From: JAVBTR01 sp031556065
GTDB taxonomy: Bacteria > Bacillota > Clostridia > Christensenellales > Aristaeellaceae
Assembly: GCA_031556065.1 (NCBI GenBank)
Contig: JAVBTR010000069.1
Coordinates: 1-51,338 of the forward strand
Reading direction: 5' to 3'
DNA: 51,338 nucleotides
The position numbers and the translations under genes were made by a program. Positions 24,120 through 32,641 of the stretch are shown piece after piece. Under the pieces are notes generated by a model. That model worked only from the letters and a program-made list of their open reading frames with translations. It had not been told where the DNA came from and did not search any database. Numbering within the stretch: position 1 is the first letter of the stretch; every line of letters begins with the position of its first letter.

Positions 24120-24943
24120 TGGTCTGCCTCCTTTTCATACAGATTCATGAACCGTTCCTCCATGCTTTCTTCCCGTACGGTGAAATCCGCCGGGGATAAG
24201 GCTTGGAGCTTTTGCAAAAGGGCGGGGCCGTCCCCGGTGAAGCGGAAGGTTTCTTTTCCGCCGTTGGCCATTTCCACGGTGACCACTTTTTGCGGGTGGT
24301 AATCATGGGTTAGGTCCACCTGGGAAAGGAGCTTGCCCTTTTTTATAAAGGCCACCCGGTGACAGTATTCTTGCACCTCGGATAGGTTGTGGCTGGATAG
24401 CAGCACGGCGGTGCCTTGCCGGGTTTGGGCGTTCAATTCTTCAAACAAGGTTTTTTGCACCATGGGATCCAGCCCGGAGGTAGGTTCATCCAATAAAAGC
24501 ACCTTAGGGCGGTTGGCCATGGCCATAATCAGGGAGACCTTCTTTTTGTTGCCCGTGGACAGCTGGCCAAAGGGCTTTTTGGTATCCAGATCAAACACGT
24601 TTACCAGGCGGTGGGTCTCTTGCATATGGGTATTTAGGAAAGCGGCGTTGGCGATTAAGAGCTGCTTGACGGGCATGCTTTCGTATAGGCGCACATCAGC
24701 GGGCACGTAGCCCGTAAAGGCCTTGATGCGTTTGCCTTCTTCACAAGGGATGCCCATCATATGGGCCTGGCCTCCGTCTTTGAAGATGAAGTTTAGCAGC
24801 AGTTTAATGGTAGTGGATTTTCCCGCGCCGTTAGGGCCCACGAAGCCCATGATTTCCCCCTGGTGCACATCGAAGGACACCTCTTCAATGCCCAGGTTTT
24901 TGCCGTAATATTTTTTGAGCCCTTTTACGCTGATGGCTTCCAT
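24116..24943 (-). CDS. ABC transporter ATP-binding protein
   Basis: About 275 residues from the ATG at 24943, 7 bp after GGAGG. Walker A GPNGAGKST, signature LSTGNKKKVS (a variant of LSGGQ, common in CcmA/YtrB-type exporters), Walker B VLLLDEPTSGLD and the switch His in LLSSHNLSEV. A C-terminal ~70-residue extension is beta-rich. It powers the adjoining permease; two copies of each would form the exporter. Confidence 0.93.
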   Translation of the reverse strand: MEAISVKGLKKYYGKNLGIEEVSFDVHQGEIMGFVGPNGAGKSTTIKLLLNFIFKDGGQAHMMGIPCEEGKRIKAFTGYVPADVRLYESMPVKQLLIANAAFLNTHMQETHRLVNVFDLDTKKPFGQLSTGNKKKVSLIMAMANRPKVLLLDEPTSGLDPMVQKTLFEELNAQTRQGTAVLLSSHNLSEVQEYCHRVAFIKKGKLLSQVDLTHDYHPQKVVTVEMANGGKETFRFTGDGPALLQKLQALSPADFTVREESMEERFMNLYEKEADQ

Positions 24944-25013
24944 TTGCACACCTCCAAAGATTGGCTGTTACTTGTCTTCACGAACACCGCTTCACTGGTT
25001 CTGCTGTTTCTTC

Positions 25014-25080
25014 CTTGGGCTTTGCCCAAGCCTATCAAGGGTTCCACCCTTGGTAGGCTGCAAGGGATATTCATCCCTTG
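25014..25080 (+). repeat. Three consecutive perfect hairpins between recQ and the ABC genes
   Basis: CTTGGGC/GCCCAAG (25014-25030), GCCTA+CAAGGG paired with CCCTTG+TAGGC (25030-25058) and CAAGGGAT/ATCCCTTG (25061-25080). None is followed by a T run. They lie within the presumed leftward transcript from recQ to the exporter and may be an mRNA processing or partial-termination site, or a repeat element. Confidence 0.6.
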
Positions 25081-25084
25081 ACCC

Positions 25085-26581
25085 TTAATTTTTCTCCAAA
25101 TAGTGGCGTATGGCCTGCACAAACACGAACCCGTATTTTTCCGCCTTGGCCCGGCCTACCCCATTCACCAGCGAAAATCCGTCCAATGTAGACGGCCTTT
25201 TCGCCGCCATATCCCGTAGGCTGGCATCGGTAAACACCACGAAGGCGGGCACGCCGCTTTTCCGCGCCAGGTCCAGCCGCAATTCCTTTAAGCACTTCAG
25301 CAGCCCCTCATCCACCCATAAGGCTTGCCTCGGGGGGATCACTTCTTCCTTCGCCGCTGGCTCCGCCAAACATCGGCTGCAATGGCCGCATTGCCCGATG
25401 CTCTTTTCCCCGAAATACTTCAAAATCTGGTCTCTTAAGCACCGATCCACCGTGCAGTAATAAGTCATGTATTTAAGCCGCTCCAGGTCTTTTTCGATTA
25501 GCTGAGGCAAAAGAGTCTCATCCACCGCCTCGCTTCGGGCGCTGTTCTCGATTAAAAACCTGGCGGTATGCACGTCTTTGCCGCTGTATAAAAGGATGCA
25601 GTCCGCCTCTTCCCCATCCCGCCCAGCCCGGCCCGCCTCCTGGTAGTAGCTTTCCAAGTCCTTAGGCATGTTGTAATGCACCACGAAGGACACGTTGGAT
25701 TTATCGATGCCCATACCAAAGGCGTTGGTGGCTGCGATAAACCGAATGCGGTCAAAGCTGAAATCCTCCTGGTTCTGATGCCGCTCCAAATCGCTTAACC
25801 CTGCATGATATCTTGTACAGGGGAAGCCATTTAAAGTAAGCCTTTGGCTCACCTCTTCCACGGTCTTTCTGGTTTGGCAGTATATGATGCCGCTTTGATC
25901 GGAATGCTTCACAATAATCTTATGCAGTTCATCGTATTTGTCTCTGGGTTTGCGCACCTCGAACTTTAAGTTGGCCCTGTCAAACCCGGTAACCAGGGCA
26001 AGCGGGTCCTTTAGCTCCAGCAAGGCCTCTATGTCCTGCCGTACCTGCAGCGTAGCGGTGGCTGTGAACGCCCCTACAGGCGGCCGGTTGGGCAGGGCTT
26101 TTATAAAGGCTGGAATGCCCGTGTAGCTGGGCCGGAAATCCTGCCCCCATTGGGATACGCAGTGGGCTTCGTCTACCGCGATCAGGCTGATGTTTACCAT
26201 CCTGGCAAAGGCCAGAAAGCTTTGGGTGTGGAGCCGCTCCGGGGCCACATAGATGATTTTATACTGGCCCTGCCGTGCCCGCTGCAAAGCCAGGTCCATC
26301 TGCCGGGGGGTTAAGGAGCTGTTCAAATACGCCGCAGGCACCCCGGCGGCGATCAGCGCGGTGACCTGATCCTTCATCAGGGAAATCAGCGGCGAGATAA
26401 CCAGGGTAACGCCCCCAAGCATCAGTGCCGGAACCTGAAAGCACATGGATTTGCCAGCCCCTGTAGGCATCACGCACAGCACATCCCGGCCAGACAGAAG
26501 CGCATCAATGGCGGGCGCTTGCCCGCCACGGAAGTCTTCATGTCCGAAGTATTGCTTTAAAGCTGCTTTTGAAGTGAGCAT
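25085..26581 (-). CDS. recQ: RecQ family ATP-dependent DNA helicase, short form
   Basis: 498 residues, about 100 shorter than standard RecQ. Helicase motifs are complete: MPTGAGKS (Walker A, about residue 38), AVDEAHC (DEAH), GMGIDKSNV, and QEAGRAGRDG (motif VI). A zinc-binding CTVDRC...QCGHCSRC follows near 375-400. Then, instead of the RQC winged-helix domain, a short linker leads to an HRDC-like domain (PAFVVFTDASLRDMAAKRPSTLDGFSLVNGVG). It unwinds DNA 3' to 5' in recombination and repair. The ATG lies next to the stop of the serine hydrolase gene (TAATATG), so translation is coupled. Confidence 0.93.
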   Translation of the reverse strand: MLTSKAALKQYFGHEDFRGGQAPAIDALLSGRDVLCVMPTGAGKSMCFQVPALMLGGVTLVISPLISLMKDQVTALIAAGVPAAYLNSSLTPRQMDLALQRARQGQYKIIYVAPERLHTQSFLAFARMVNISLIAVDEAHCVSQWGQDFRPSYTGIPAFIKALPNRPPVGAFTATATLQVRQDIEALLELKDPLALVTGFDRANLKFEVRKPRDKYDELHKIIVKHSDQSGIIYCQTRKTVEEVSQRLTLNGFPCTRYHAGLSDLERHQNQEDFSFDRIRFIAATNAFGMGIDKSNVSFVVHYNMPKDLESYYQEAGRAGRDGEEADCILLYSGKDVHTARFLIENSARSEAVDETLLPQLIEKDLERLKYMTYYCTVDRCLRDQILKYFGEKSIGQCGHCSRCLAEPAAKEEVIPPRQALWVDEGLLKCLKELRLDLARKSGVPAFVVFTDASLRDMAAKRPSTLDGFSLVNGVGRAKAEKYGFVFVQAIRHYLEKN

Positions 26582-26582
26582 A

Positions 26583-27728
26583 TTACAGCGCGCCGTGAAT
26601 TGCGTTGCGCAGACGGTTGGTCAGTGGGGCGTGGGCTGTATCCTTGCACTGGGTCATAAATACAAAGGTCAGGTTTTGCACCGGGTCGTTAATAAACTGG
26701 GTGCCCAGCCAGCCACTCCAACCATACTCGCCAATATTGCCAAGAGTAGGTGCCAAGCCCTTTTCTGTGCGGATAGCCATCAAGCGGCCATAATTGTAGC
26801 CCTTGTTCTTTTCCCAGTACATAGTCATTTGCTCAGGGTTCAATTGGGGTGAAGCCATGAAAGCCACGGTTTCGGGGCCCAGAATCCGGTTGCCCTTGAA
26901 GGTCCCCTTGTTTAAAAGCATTTGCCCAAAGCGCATGTAGTCGTTAATGGAGGACACCAGCCCGCCGCCGCCGGAAGCGAAGCCGGGACGAATGTCGCAC
27001 AGGCCGCCAGCGCCCAAATGCCGCTTTGTAAAGGGCACTAAGCCGCCTGCTTCGTCCCGTTCGTAAACGGTGGCAAGACGGTGGGTGTTCTCCGGTTCAA
27101 CGAAAAAGCCCGTATCGTTCATTTCAAGAGGGGTGAAAAGCTCATCCCGCAAAAAATCCTGGTAAGGCTTGCCCGAGACCACCTCGATCACCGCGCCCAG
27201 CACATCGGCGGAAAAGCCGTAGCGCCAGCAGGTGCCGGGGGCAAAGGGTAGGGGAATCTGGCCCATGCGGTTGCACAGGGTAACCGTATCCATGGGGGTC
27301 TGTTCGAATTCCTTCCACAGTTCCCCCATAAGCACTTCGCTTTGGTCGTATTCTCCAGGGTAGGTGAGGCCGGAGGTCATGGCGAACAGGTCCGCTACGG
27401 TGGCGGCCTTGGTTACAGGCTCCAGCTTGCCATCCTTAAAATACTGCTGGTTTTTAAACCCGGGCAGAAAATCGCTTACAGGGGCTTCCATATCCAATTG
27501 GCCCCGTTCTACCAGCAGCATGCCGGCAGCGCCAGTTATAGGCTTGGTCATGGAATAAATCCGAAACAGGCTTTCCCTGGTGATGGGGGTGCCTAGCTCC
27601 TTGTCCTGGCAGCCTGCCTGGGCATAAATCAGTTCCTTGCCGCCTTTGTATACCAGTACCGACGCGCCGCCATACACATTTTTAAGGATGCCTTCGTTTA
27701 AAATGGATTGGATGCGTTCGTTTAACAT
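26583..27728 (-). CDS. Serine hydrolase, class C beta-lactamase/DD-peptidase family
   Basis: 381 residues without a signal peptide. SMTK (about residues 59-62) is the SxxK nucleophile motif, and YGFSADVLG (about 168) corresponds to the YxN-type motif with Ser in place of Asn. SGWLGTQFINDP near the end is in the position of the KTG-like box. Family members include esterases, D-aminopeptidases and penicillin-recognising enzymes. The absence of an export signal makes resistance to beta-lactams unlikely; a cytosolic esterase or peptidase is more probable. It is tightly spaced between a small upstream gene (1 bp) and recQ. Confidence 0.88.
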   Translation of the reverse strand: MLNERIQSILNEGILKNVYGGASVLVYKGGKELIYAQAGCQDKELGTPITRESLFRIYSMTKPITGAAGMLLVERGQLDMEAPVSDFLPGFKNQQYFKDGKLEPVTKAATVADLFAMTSGLTYPGEYDQSEVLMGELWKEFEQTPMDTVTLCNRMGQIPLPFAPGTCWRYGFSADVLGAVIEVVSGKPYQDFLRDELFTPLEMNDTGFFVEPENTHRLATVYERDEAGGLVPFTKRHLGAGGLCDIRPGFASGGGGLVSSINDYMRFGQMLLNKGTFKGNRILGPETVAFMASPQLNPEQMTMYWEKNKGYNYGRLMAIRTEKGLAPTLGNIGEYGWSGWLGTQFINDPVQNLTFVFMTQCKDTAHAPLTNRLRNAIHGAL

Positions 27729-27729
27729 T

Positions 27730-27963
27730 TTATTTCCCCATGTTGGAAGAGAACTGCTTAAGCACAGCCGTGACTTCCTGTTCGTATTCAGGCTTGATCA
27801 TACCGATAATGCTGGGCAGGAAGGAAAGGGCGTCCCCAAGGCCAAAGGTGCCTTCATCCTGCTTTTTAAAGTTGGAATTTAAAAGCTCCTTGGCTTTTTC
27901 TTCCATGCCTTCTTTAACTTTGGCAATAATAAAATCGAAAAACTGTTGTTGTCCCGCGTTCAT
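27730..27963 (-). CDS. Small helical protein of unknown function
   Basis: 77 residues, ATG 8 bp after AAAGGAAG, with its own promoter. Mostly helical and charged (FDFIIAKVKEGMEEKAKELL), with a central glycine-rich turn (GTFGLGDALSFLPSIIGMI) and a helical end. It has no cysteine or clear membrane segment. It heads the leftward operon with the serine hydrolase and recQ. I do not recognise a family. Confidence 0.7.
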   Translation of the reverse strand: MNAGQQQFFDFIIAKVKEGMEEKAKELLNSNFKKQDEGTFGLGDALSFLPSIIGMIKPEYEQEVTAVLKQFSSNMGK

Positions 27964-27993
27964 GTAAAATACTTCCTTTCAGTGGTTTTAGCT

Positions 27994-28022
27994 ATCATAT
28001 CATTTTTTCCTTTGTTGTTCAA
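27994..28022 (-). promoter_or_regulatory. SigA-type promoter of the 27963-25085 operon
   Basis: Minus strand TTGAAC (28022-28017), a 17-bp spacer and TATGAT (27999-27994), 30 bp ahead of the small gene's start. Confidence 0.65.
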
Positions 28023-28090
28023 TATAAAAGGAATTGGCAGCGCATTTCTTGAAGTAACTAACGATTTATTCGGAAAAGGAGAGATGTTGC

Positions 28091-28825
28091 TTGGATCATT
28101 TCTTGCAAAAAGCCAACTCGCTCACCATGTACCTTATCTGCGGTATTGTGGTGGTGTTCGTCATGGCTATGGCAGCGTTTTTTATGGTGAAGGCCTGGCG
28201 CGAAGGGGTTCATATGGGCATGGATAAGCAAAAAATGCGCAAGGCCGTGACCTCCAGCTTGACCTTTACCCTGATCCCCTCCATTGGTATTTTAATCGGC
28301 GTTATTGCCCTGGCCGGGTCTCTGGGTACCCCGGTGCCTTGGCTTCGGCTTTCGGTGATCGGCGCTTTGCATTACGAAACCATGGCCGCCGATGTAGCCG
28401 CCAAGGCTGCGGGGCTTACGGCCCTGGCCGCCGATCAGATGACAGGAGGCACCTTCGTTTCTATTTTCGCGGTAATGACTATCGGCATTGTCTGGGGCGG
28501 TATTTTTTGTATATTTGGTTTAAAAAAATATCAGCAAAAGGCCCTGAACAAGGTATCTGACAGCGGCAACAAATGGGGCGGCATCTTGTTTAACGCCATG
28601 TTCATTGGTATGGTGTGCGCTTTTGTGGGAGCGGGCTTTGCGGATCTTAGAAAGGGCAGCATTGTAAGCCTGGTGGTTATGATCGTAGCGGCCCTTTCCA
28701 TGGCCTTGTTCACTTGGCTGGTTAAAAAGAAGAATGTCCGCTGGCTGGAAAGCTTTTCCTTAAGCTTTGCCATGGTTTTAGGCATGGGGGCGGCGGTAGC
28801 GTTATCTTTTATGGGGGTGATGTAA
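28091..28825 (+). CDS. DUF5058 family membrane protein
   Basis: About 244 residues from a TTG start, chosen because GGAGAG lies 7-8 bp ahead. About six or seven transmembrane helices: the first at about 12-35 (MYLICGIVVVFVMAMAAFFMV), then a cytosolic loop, a pair at 60-85, and four after residue 120. The pattern KAVTSSLTFTLIPSIGILIGVIALAG and LRLSVIGALHYETMAAD is characteristic of the family. Function is unknown. It is 1 bp ahead of a second membrane protein and cotranscribed with an M20 peptidase, suggesting a transporter for a peptide-like or acylated amino acid substrate. Confidence 0.8.
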   Translation: MDHFLQKANSLTMYLICGIVVVFVMAMAAFFMVKAWREGVHMGMDKQKMRKAVTSSLTFTLIPSIGILIGVIALAGSLGTPVPWLRLSVIGALHYETMAADVAAKAAGLTALAADQMTGGTFVSIFAVMTIGIVWGGIFCIFGLKKYQQKALNKVSDSGNKWGGILFNAMFIGMVCAFVGAGFADLRKGSIVSLVVMIVAALSMALFTWLVKKKNVRWLESFSLSFAMVLGMGAAVALSFMGVM

Positions 28826-28826
28826 A

Positions 28827-29495
28827 ATGACTATTAATAGGCAGCGTTCTTTCGATGATTCCATGCATTTTTACGGCAGGCTCTGGAGTGCCCTGGCCAT
28901 TGTGCTGATGCTTCTTGCTCCGGTGATGACCGCGTTTTACTTCCAATCCGCGCCGGATATGGCAGCCCTTTGGGCAGGTCTGGCCGGTGTATGCCTGATC
29001 TACCTGCCCTCCAGCATTGTGGAAGTGATCACCTACGCACCCATGCTGGGCACCGGAGCCACCTATTTGGCCTTTATTACCGGGAACCTGACCAATTTAA
29101 AAATCCCCTGCGCTATGAACGCCAGGGAAATCTGCCAGACGGAATTTGGCACCAAGGAAAACGAGATCGTTTCCACCTTGTCTGTAGCCGTTTCCGCCTT
29201 GACTACCTGCGTGGTGCTTTTGATCGGCGTTATTTTATTGGTGCCGCTGACCCCCATTTTGCAATCCCCCGCGCTAAAGCCTGCCTTTTCCATGGTGGTG
29301 CCTGCGCTGTTCGGTGCGCTGGGGTATCAGTATTTCTCCAAAGCGCCTATCCTGGCCGCCGCGCCCTTTGTAACAATGGTAGGCCTTTGCTTGGCAGTGC
29401 CATCCTTGGCCAGCCAGGTGGCCATTCTGGTGCCTGTAGCGGCGCTGCTTTCTATCCTTGTGGCGCGAATCCTTTATAAAAAGGGGAAAGTGTAA
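28827..29495 (+). CDS. Membrane protein, probable partner of the DUF5058 protein
   Basis: 222 residues with about six transmembrane helices. The loop VEVITYAPMLGTGATYLAFITGNLTNLKIPCAMNA, between helices 2 and 3, is polar and glycine/threonine-rich, like a substrate re-entrant loop. The last helices carry alternating alanine/valine. Spacing of 1 bp on one side and no gap on the other places it in the middle of a tight operon. No named family is recognised; a two-subunit transporter with the DUF5058 protein is inferred. Confidence 0.75.
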   Translation: MTINRQRSFDDSMHFYGRLWSALAIVLMLLAPVMTAFYFQSAPDMAALWAGLAGVCLIYLPSSIVEVITYAPMLGTGATYLAFITGNLTNLKIPCAMNAREICQTEFGTKENEIVSTLSVAVSALTTCVVLLIGVILLVPLTPILQSPALKPAFSMVVPALFGALGYQYFSKAPILAAAPFVTMVGLCLAVPSLASQVAILVPVAALLSILVARILYKKGKV

Positions 29496-30779
29496 ATGAG
29501 CGTGCAAGAGAATTTAAGCCGGTTGATCCAGGTGAAAACCCTGGGTGAAAGGTTCGAAGAATTTGAAGCCCTGCTGGAAAAGCTTTATCCCTCGGTTTTT
29601 AAGGCCTGTGAACGGATTCCTATCCAGGACGCCTTGCTTTTAAAGTGGCCCGGCAGTGAAAAATCCGCTGCGGCCACGGTGCTGATGGCTCATATGGACG
29701 TGGTGCCCGCCACCGGGGAATGGCAGGTGCCGCCCTTTTCCGGGATGATTAAGGATGGCTGCATTTGGGGCCGTGGGGCCATGGACGATAAGGGTTCCTT
29801 GTGCGGCATATTCGAGGCTGTGCAAAACCAGCTGGCAAAGGGCTTTACCCCTAAAGCCGATGTCTATTTAAGCTTTTCTCACAACGAAGAAACCATGGGC
29901 TTTGGGGCCAAGCGGGTAGCCGACTATTTCCAAAGCCAGCATATTGCAATCGGCCTGGTGCTGGATGAAGGCGGCGCTGTGGTGGAAAAGCCTCTGCCCG
30001 GAGTCAAGGGCCACTTTTGCATGATCGGCGTCATGGAAAAGGGTTACGCCAATGTGCGCTTTGTGGCTAAGAGCAAGGGCGGCCACGCCAGTGCGCCCCC
30101 AAAACACACCCCCATTACCAGGCTAAGCAATTTTGTGGCCCATATGGAGAAGAACGCGCCCTTTACCACCCACTACTCCCCTGTGGTTAAGGATATGTTT
30201 AAAACCCTGGCCCCTCATATGGCACAGCCTTACGGCTTCATTTTCGGAAACCTCTGGCTTTTTGGGGGCCTGCTTAAAAAGGTGATGCCTGCAATCAGCG
30301 CCCAAGGAGGGGCCATGCTTAAAACCACCTGCGCCTTCACCATGATGGAGGGCAGCGACGCAGCCAATGTGCTGCCGGAAACTGCCAGCATTACAGCGAA
30401 TCTCCGTTTTGCGGCCCACCAGCCCATGAAGGAATCCCTGGAGCTTATAGCTAAGGCTGCGGCCATGTTCGGCCTTGAAACCCAGGTGCTCTACGCCCAC
30501 GACTGTTCCCCGGAAACCTTAAGAAGCGGGGAAGGGTATCGATTGATTCAGGCCCTTTGTGAAAAGGTCTTTCCCGATGCCCCGGCGGCCCCGTATCTGA
30601 TGGTAGGCGGCACGGACTCAAGGCACATGAATCGGGTTTGCCCCGATGTGATCCGTTTCGCGCCCATTCAGGTGAATATGCAGCAATTGGGCGCTGTTCA
30701 CGGTTTGGATGAAAACGTCACCGTTGAGGCCATGGAAAAAGCGGTGGTATTCTATGAACAGCTGATATCTGAACGGTAA
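29496..30779 (+). CDS. M20 family metallopeptidase
   Basis: 427 residues. The M20 metal ligands are visible: His in LMAHMDVVPA (about residue 66), Asp in WGRGAMDDKGSL (about 98), the catalytic Glu-Glu in FSHNEETMGFGAKR (about 132), Asp in LVLDEGGAVV, and the final His in VHGLDENV. The lid domain is at about 190-310 (VRFVAKSKGGHASAPPKH). It resembles PM20D1/carboxypeptidase S-type dipeptidases or N-acyl-amino-acid hydrolases. It directly follows two membrane protein genes, so it probably hydrolyses the imported compound. A terminator follows 13 bp after the stop. Confidence 0.9.
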   Translation: MSVQENLSRLIQVKTLGERFEEFEALLEKLYPSVFKACERIPIQDALLLKWPGSEKSAAATVLMAHMDVVPATGEWQVPPFSGMIKDGCIWGRGAMDDKGSLCGIFEAVQNQLAKGFTPKADVYLSFSHNEETMGFGAKRVADYFQSQHIAIGLVLDEGGAVVEKPLPGVKGHFCMIGVMEKGYANVRFVAKSKGGHASAPPKHTPITRLSNFVAHMEKNAPFTTHYSPVVKDMFKTLAPHMAQPYGFIFGNLWLFGGLLKKVMPAISAQGGAMLKTTCAFTMMEGSDAANVLPETASITANLRFAAHQPMKESLELIAKAAAMFGLETQVLYAHDCSPETLRSGEGYRLIQALCEKVFPDAPAAPYLMVGGTDSRHMNRVCPDVIRFAPIQVNMQQLGAVHGLDENVTVEAMEKAVVFYEQLISER

Positions 30780-30792
30780 AAGCTAAAAAGGA

Positions 30793-30830
30793 CTCCAGAT
30801 CAAGGGCTGGTTTGATGCCTTGACCTGGAG
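30793..30830. terminator. Bidirectional terminator between convergent operons
   Basis: CTCCAG+ATCAAGG pairs with CCTTGA+CCTGGAG across a 12-base loop. It is followed by TGTTTCTA on the plus strand and by TCCTTTTTAGC on the minus strand. Confidence 0.75.
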
Positions 30831-30840
30831 CCTGTTTCTA

Positions 30841-32001
30841 TTACTGAGCGTTTTTCAGAGCGGTTACGATTTCATTATAGGTATCCATTTTAAGGCCGGG
30901 CACTACGGAAACCACGTCTTGGGGGACCCCGGTGACCCCAACGGCGGACACCTCGTATTGGCCACCCGCAACCCCTGTGCGGAACCCATAACGGCTAAAT
31001 GCAATATCTTGAATGCGCTTGTCGCTGAGCGCTTCCACAAAACGCACAGCGGGATCGGAGAAAGCGATAATGCAGTGGGAGTTCCAAATGGTGGGGGCAG
31101 GGTAGAGGATGCGGATGCGGTCCTTCACCTGGGCGTACCCCTCCGGGTTTTCGTTGGCAAAATCGATGATGCTCTTTTCGTAATCCACGATCAGCGGCTT
31201 GGCACCCATGCCGGTGCGCAGGTACAGATCGAAGAGATCGGCAGGGGTGTTGTTCATAAAGCCAGATTTAATATAAAAATCCTGGAGCCGGGGCAGTACG
31301 GTTTGAAGGCTGTTCATGGTTACCTCCCCATCGTTCATGATGGCGGCCAACAAACCGTAATAGGTCGCGCCAGGGGAGGAGGTAACGGGGTCCGTGGAGG
31401 CGATGTTCACATTGCCGTAAATGCCCATCACACCCAAAGCGTTCCACTTTTTTCCTTCGCTAATGCAGGCTAAAAGCTTGGGCATATCGCTTACATAGTA
31501 GGTCCCGTTGGTTTGGGCAACAATACCGTTCTCCTCAAGCCCTTTGGCAACGTCATCCCAGCTGTAAAAGACGATGGGCGTATTGAGCGCAATGGCGCCT
31601 TTTTTCTTTGCCAAGCGGGGCGCTTCCCCGCTGGCGGCGGGCACCTGGTAATATTCATAATACCGTTGATCGGAAAAAAATACGAAATCGTAGCTACGGG
31701 TCTGGCCATTTTTTTCGTAGGTGAGCGGGTCCTTGATCAGTTTGCCGTTGCTCCAGGCGTCGTTGACCACCACCAGCTGGTAATCCTCCAGCAAAATGCG
31801 GTTTACATCGGGATCGGCCAGAAAGTTTTCCTTGCCGCCGCCCACTGCGCCATAAATGATTTGGGCCTTTTGCAGCAATTGGCCTTCCTTAAGGCTTGCC
31901 TGAATGCTTTCCCGGGCGGGCTTGCTAGCCAGCACACCTATAGCCACAATGGCCAAAAAAAGAATGATGCCCACCAATAGCTTTTTGGAACCTGTTTTCA
32001 T
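30841..32001 (-). CDS. Membrane-anchored solute-binding-type protein, operon partner of the VWA protein
   Basis: About 386 residues from the ATG at 32001 (AAGGGAG 9 bp ahead); the frame from 32070 is rejected. One N-terminal helix (KKLLVGIILFLAIVAIGVLA, about 5-25) anchors or exports it. The rest resembles a type 2 periplasmic binding protein: KAQIIYGAVGGGKENFL opens the first lobe, PIVFYSWDDVAKGLEENGI is like the hinge of extracellular binding proteins, and VTSSPGATYYGLLAAIM is like an anion or substrate loop. No transport genes are nearby. It is the third gene of an operon with an XpaC-like and a VWA protein. Confidence 0.75.
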   Translation of the reverse strand: MKTGSKKLLVGIILFLAIVAIGVLASKPARESIQASLKEGQLLQKAQIIYGAVGGGKENFLADPDVNRILLEDYQLVVVNDAWSNGKLIKDPLTYEKNGQTRSYDFVFFSDQRYYEYYQVPAASGEAPRLAKKKGAIALNTPIVFYSWDDVAKGLEENGIVAQTNGTYYVSDMPKLLACISEGKKWNALGVMGIYGNVNIASTDPVTSSPGATYYGLLAAIMNDGEVTMNSLQTVLPRLQDFYIKSGFMNNTPADLFDLYLRTGMGAKPLIVDYEKSIIDFANENPEGYAQVKDRIRILYPAPTIWNSHCIIAFSDPAVRFVEALSDKRIQDIAFSRYGFRTGVAGGQYEVSAVGVTGVPQDVVSVVPGLKMDTYNEIVTALKNAQ

Positions 32002-32024
32002 ATCGCATAACTCCCTTGTTGTTA

Positions 32025-32624
32025 CTAGAAGGGCAGATCCTCTTTGGTTAAGAGGCCATCCTGAATGCATGAGCGGGTCATGACCTCCATATCCAGGGAC
32101 ATGTCCAGCATATCCCGCTGGTAGAGACTTTCATGCAGCTTGTTCATGGCGCTTAAGATGCTGTTTAGATGGCCTATGAGCTTTTGCTTTAACTCTTCCT
32201 TAGGCACCCCGCTTTTTTCGATTTGCCCATACCTTATAAGCAGCCCTTTAAGCGTAGGCAGGTAATAGCTGAAGAATTTCCGTGCCGTGCCGATGGTGTC
32301 CGGTTTTTCCCGTAAAGAACCCAAAATCCCCCGTACCACCTGGCAAACGGATTCCGTTAGGGCCTTAACCTGTTTATCTTGAAGGGTTTGCGCAAGGGAG
32401 GCGATTTCTTTTAGGGACGCTTCGCCTTGTTCAATGGTTTGCTCCACATTGATTTCTGGCAGCGCAACAGGGGCTTTGGGGGTTGGCCTTAAGAGAAGGG
32501 CAAATACCGCAAACGCCCCGATGCCTGTTAAAAGAGCGGCTAGCAGCTCGCCGCTGATTATATAGACAGCCACCGCCGCCAAGCCTGCAATAACGCCGGA
32601 TAAAATATACCGATTCTCACGCAT
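32025..32624 (-). CDS. XpaC family (5-bromo-4-chloroindolyl phosphate hydrolysis) protein
   Basis: About 199 residues from the ATG at 32624, with AAGGGGTG 7 bp ahead; the GTG at 32633 lies within that site. Two close transmembrane helices at about 7-45 (YILSGVIAGLAAVAVYIISG and ELLAALLTGIGAFAVFALLL) are followed by a helical cytosolic domain (ARKFFSYYLPTLKGLLIRYGQIEKSG is typical of XpaC). XpaC proteins are named for a phosphatase-related phenotype and often accompany TelA, but their activity is unproven. No telA gene is here. The gene lies between two solute-binding-type proteins. Confidence 0.85.
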   Translation of the reverse strand: MRENRYILSGVIAGLAAVAVYIISGELLAALLTGIGAFAVFALLLRPTPKAPVALPEINVEQTIEQGEASLKEIASLAQTLQDKQVKALTESVCQVVRGILGSLREKPDTIGTARKFFSYYLPTLKGLLIRYGQIEKSGVPKEELKQKLIGHLNSILSAMNKLHESLYQRDMLDMSLDMEVMTRSCIQDGLLTKEDLPF

Positions 32625-32641
32625 GGTTTTCACCCCTTGCT

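Noticed and set aside
26583..27728. Beta-lactam resistance gene
   Set aside because: The serine hydrolase has no signal peptide, has a YGFS variant in place of YxN, and fits a general esterase/peptidase better.
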